From positions 1-25,884 of the forward strand of contig CALLYE010000018.1 of assembly GCA_937875545.1 (NCBI GenBank): 25,884 nt of DNA, read 5' to 3'. Shown here in pieces: positions 24,091 to 25,884 of the stretch. The notes below the pieces were generated by a model that ran no database searches, had not been told where the DNA came from, and worked only from the letters and a program-made list of their open reading frames with translations. Made by a program: the position numbers and the translations under genes. Within the stretch, counting starts at the first letter, position 1. Each line of letters opens with the position of its first letter. The DNA is from DTU078 sp002397345. GTDB taxonomy: Bacteria; Bacillota; Clostridia; Oscillospirales; CAG-272.

Positions 24091-25751
24091 ACCAGCGTAT
24101 CAGCGTAATTTTTCACGCGTTCGATAACGCGCTGTCGCCCTAAAATGTGCATTACATCGTACAGATCTGGCGAATTCAGCCGCCCTGTGACCGCTACGCG
24201 CAGGAACATCGCGATGTCTCCGACATGTCCTTTGTACTGCTCGGGCGACTGTTTGTATTGTTTGACCTCTGGCGCGAAACCCAGTGCTTCCGCGATTATT
24301 TTAAGCTTGCCGAACCATGCGTTTTGGTCGTCGGCTTCGTCGTATACCGTGATAAATTGTTCCAGCGCCGCGCGGATGTCGGATTTCTCAAATTTGTCAT
24401 CGATCTGTTCTTCCGCCGCAAACATGCCGTCGTAGAAGAACGATACATACTGTTTTACATCCGACCATTTGGCAAGATCCTTGCGCGGTTTCGCGCCGCC
24501 GCGACCCAGCGCGAATATCTTGCGGGCATAATCGGGGTCGGCGGTCAGCGCGGTGTGAAGCTCTTTATCGTATTCACCCGACCACGCGGTCACACTGTCG
24601 TAAACCTCGTCGGCGGTCATGCGGCTGATGACGCTCCGCCCGATGTCGTTCAGTTTATTAAAATCGAACAGACAGCCTGACGAGCTTAGCTTGTTTACGC
24701 TGAACGGAAAATCGGTATATAGTTTATCGGGGTTTTTCGCCCGCCACTCCTCGTAATTGGAGTTGAGCAATGTCATGAGGTATTCGGTTGTCACCGCGAC
24801 GGGATAACCGCTGCTGTAAAAATACGCCAACCCGAATTCAGGGTCTTTGCGTTTTGACAGCTTGCGTTTCATACCGGTAACGTCGTCAAGCTTAAGCACC
24901 TGCGCGGTGTGGATGTACTTCGGCATCTTAAACCCCAGCGCGCGGAACAGCTCGATGTGGAACGGCAGGCTGGGCAGCCAGCTTTCGTCGCGCACGACGT
25001 GCGTGGTGCGCATCAGGTGGTCGTCAACGGCATGTGCGAAGTGGTAGTCGGGTATTCCGTCGCTTTTGAGTATCACATGGTCGATAAAATTGTCCGACAC
25101 GTCGATTGTGCCCTTGACAAGATCGGTAAACTTCGAGCTTTTCCCTTCCTCGCCTTGTGAGCGCAGGCGCAGCACAAATTTTTCGCCTTGGTCAAGTTTT
25201 GCCTTGATTTTATTTATATCGGCGTCGCGCCATACCGCCCATTCGCCGTAATAACCGGGCGTGAGCTTCGCGCTTGCCTGTTCCTCACGGATTTTGCCGA
25301 GCTCTCCGGGCGAACAAAAGCAGGGATATGCTTTTCCTTCGCGCACGAGCTGTTTTGCGTAGGTTTGGTATATTTCTTTACGCTGCGATTGTCGATAAGG
25401 ACCGTATGCGCCGTTATCGCCCGTAACAGTTGCGCCCTCATCGAATTTAATACCGTATAAACCGAGCATATCGATGATCATCGCGGTGCCGCCCTTGACC
25501 TCGCGCTTGAAATCGGTATCCTCTATGCGCAGATAAACCACGCCGCCCGACTGATGTGCCAGCCGCTCGTCAATCAGCGCGCCGTAGATATTTCCCAGAT
25601 GAATAAAACCTGTGGGCGACGGCGCAAGCCGCGTGACTTTCGCCCCCTCGGGCAGCTCCCGCAGCGGATAGCGCCGCTCCATATCGCAGGGCAGTATCGT
25701 TATTTGCGGATAAAGCAGCTCCGCAAGCTCTGTATTAAAATTATCAGCCAT
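24087..25751 (-). CDS. gltX: Glutamyl-tRNA synthetase, long clostridial type
   Basis: Charges tRNA-Glu (class I). The 554 residues are longer than E. coli GltX (471). They carry about 35 extra residues before the Rossmann fold; the ATP-binding motif HLGN is at 51-54 in RLAPSPTGFIHLGNIYGALID, and the KMSKS equivalent KLSKR at 297-301 in GMKRKLSKRKDPE. Others are LRIEDTDFKREV, and the aminoacyl segment DYHFAHAVDDHLMRTTHVVRDESWLPSLPFH. With glnS nearby, this enzyme is presumably glutamate-specific, rather than charging tRNA-Gln. The extended N-terminus and some middle residues differ from the Bacillus type, so a specialised bacterial lineage is likely. The ATG at 25751 has GAGG 6 nt upstream, and the preceding gene ends 7 nt before it. 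Confidence 0.93.
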   Translation of the reverse strand: MADNFNTELAELLYPQITILPCDMERRYPLRELPEGAKVTRLAPSPTGFIHLGNIYGALIDERLAHQSGGVVYLRIEDTDFKREVKGGTAMIIDMLGLYGIKFDEGATVTGDNGAYGPYRQSQRKEIYQTYAKQLVREGKAYPCFCSPGELGKIREEQASAKLTPGYYGEWAVWRDADINKIKAKLDQGEKFVLRLRSQGEEGKSSKFTDLVKGTIDVSDNFIDHVILKSDGIPDYHFAHAVDDHLMRTTHVVRDESWLPSLPFHIELFRALGFKMPKYIHTAQVLKLDDVTGMKRKLSKRKDPEFGLAYFYSSGYPVAVTTEYLMTLLNSNYEEWRAKNPDKLYTDFPFSVNKLSSSGCLFDFNKLNDIGRSVISRMTADEVYDSVTAWSGEYDKELHTALTADPDYARKIFALGRGGAKPRKDLAKWSDVKQYVSFFYDGMFAAEEQIDDKFEKSDIRAALEQFITVYDEADDQNAWFGKLKIIAEALGFAPEVKQYKQSPEQYKGHVGDIAMFLRVAVTGRLNSPDLYDVMHILGRQRVIERVKNYADTLV

Positions 25752-25758
25752 ATATTCC

Positions 25759-25884
25759 TCAAAACATATACATATTATTTTCGCGTTCGCTGCTCAGCGT
25801 CGTTGACGCGCCGTGACCCGGATATACCAGCCATTCTTCCGGCAGCGACGCGATTTTCCGCAGCGAAGCCATCAGCGCCTTATA
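25759..25884 (-). CDS. Metallo-beta-lactamase-fold hydrolase, C-terminal fragment
   Basis: Forty-one residues of a protein that begins outside the window: YKALMASLRKIASLPEEWLV followed by YPGHGASTTLSSERENNMYMF. The PGHG motif followed by TTLSSERENN is the C-terminal end of glyoxalase-II-like, zinc-binding MBL hydrolases; the His would be a metal ligand. The frame is open to the right edge and ends in TGA at 25761-25759, 7 nt before gltX, so it is probably in the gltX transcription unit. The substrate cannot be told from this part. Confidence 0.8.
   Translation of the reverse strand, partial: YKALMASLRKIASLPEEWLVYPGHGASTTLSSERENNMYMF

Noticed and set aside
256..25460. Many open frames on the plus strand, some above 200 codons (for example 8036-8860 and 9378-10256)
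   Set aside because: All lie opposite well-identified minus-strand genes, have Arg/His/Ala-rich translations without family motifs, and lack ribosome binding sites; they are antisense shadows of GC-biased codons.

Overview
The window is about 26 kb of densely packed bacterial DNA. Every gene I can support is on the minus strand, so transcription runs from high to low coordinates. The most likely source is a Gram-positive, Clostridia-like bacterium (Bacillota). The reasons are a T-box leader, strong AGGAGG-type ribosome binding sites, consensus TTGACA/TATAAT promoters, a citramalate-synthase route to isoleucine, an OFA-type transporter, and a glutaminyl-tRNA synthetase beside a long (554-residue) clostridial-style glutamyl-tRNA synthetase. 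Base composition is moderate by eye (about half G+C in genes, AT-rich spacers; not counted). I cannot name a species.

Layout in the direction of transcription. (1) 25884-21554, translation: the tail of a metallo-beta-lactamase-fold hydrolase, gltX, a VanZ-family membrane protein, then glnS behind its own promoter, which sits inside a 99-bp inverted-repeat element. (2) 21492-20224: metY, sulfide-dependent homocysteine synthesis. (3) 20118-14973, purines: a consensus promoter lying partly inside a GC-rich inverted repeat, then purC-purB-purA-guaA, i.e. late IMP synthesis plus both the AMP and GMP branches. (4) 14888-12510, accessory genes: an AT-rich RlaP/YcgL-like nucleotidyltransferase, a CofE-like ligase homologue of unknown substrate, and a small TM1266-like ACT-fold protein, closed by a strong terminator. 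(5) 12423-11153: an OFA-family MFS transporter with its own promoter. (6) 11110-1, branched-chain amino acids: an isoleucine-type T-box leader, then cimA-ilvB-ilvD-leuA-leuC-leuD-leuB-ilvN-ilvC, with ilvC cut by the left edge.

The branched-chain operon is nearly a whole pathway. CimA makes citramalate from pyruvate and acetyl-CoA, and LeuCD and LeuB turn it into 2-oxobutyrate, so threonine deaminase is not needed. IlvBN, IlvC and IlvD then serve isoleucine and valine, and LeuA, LeuCD and LeuB make leucine. No aminotransferase is present. Start and stop codons of leuA/leuC, leuD/leuB and leuB/ilvN overlap by 4 bp, and leuC/leuD abut, which suggests translational coupling.

The least ordinary observations are: ilvD broken by an apparent ~52-nt internal deletion with frameshift; in-frame 18-bp tandem repeats in exposed-loop positions of two unrelated essential enzymes, PurA and GlnRS; the 99-bp nested inverted repeat that carries the glnS promoter; and the purC promoter whose -35 box lies in the loop of a terminator-like hairpin. 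I saw no clear defence island, phage, insertion sequence with transposase, CRISPR array, tRNA or rRNA.
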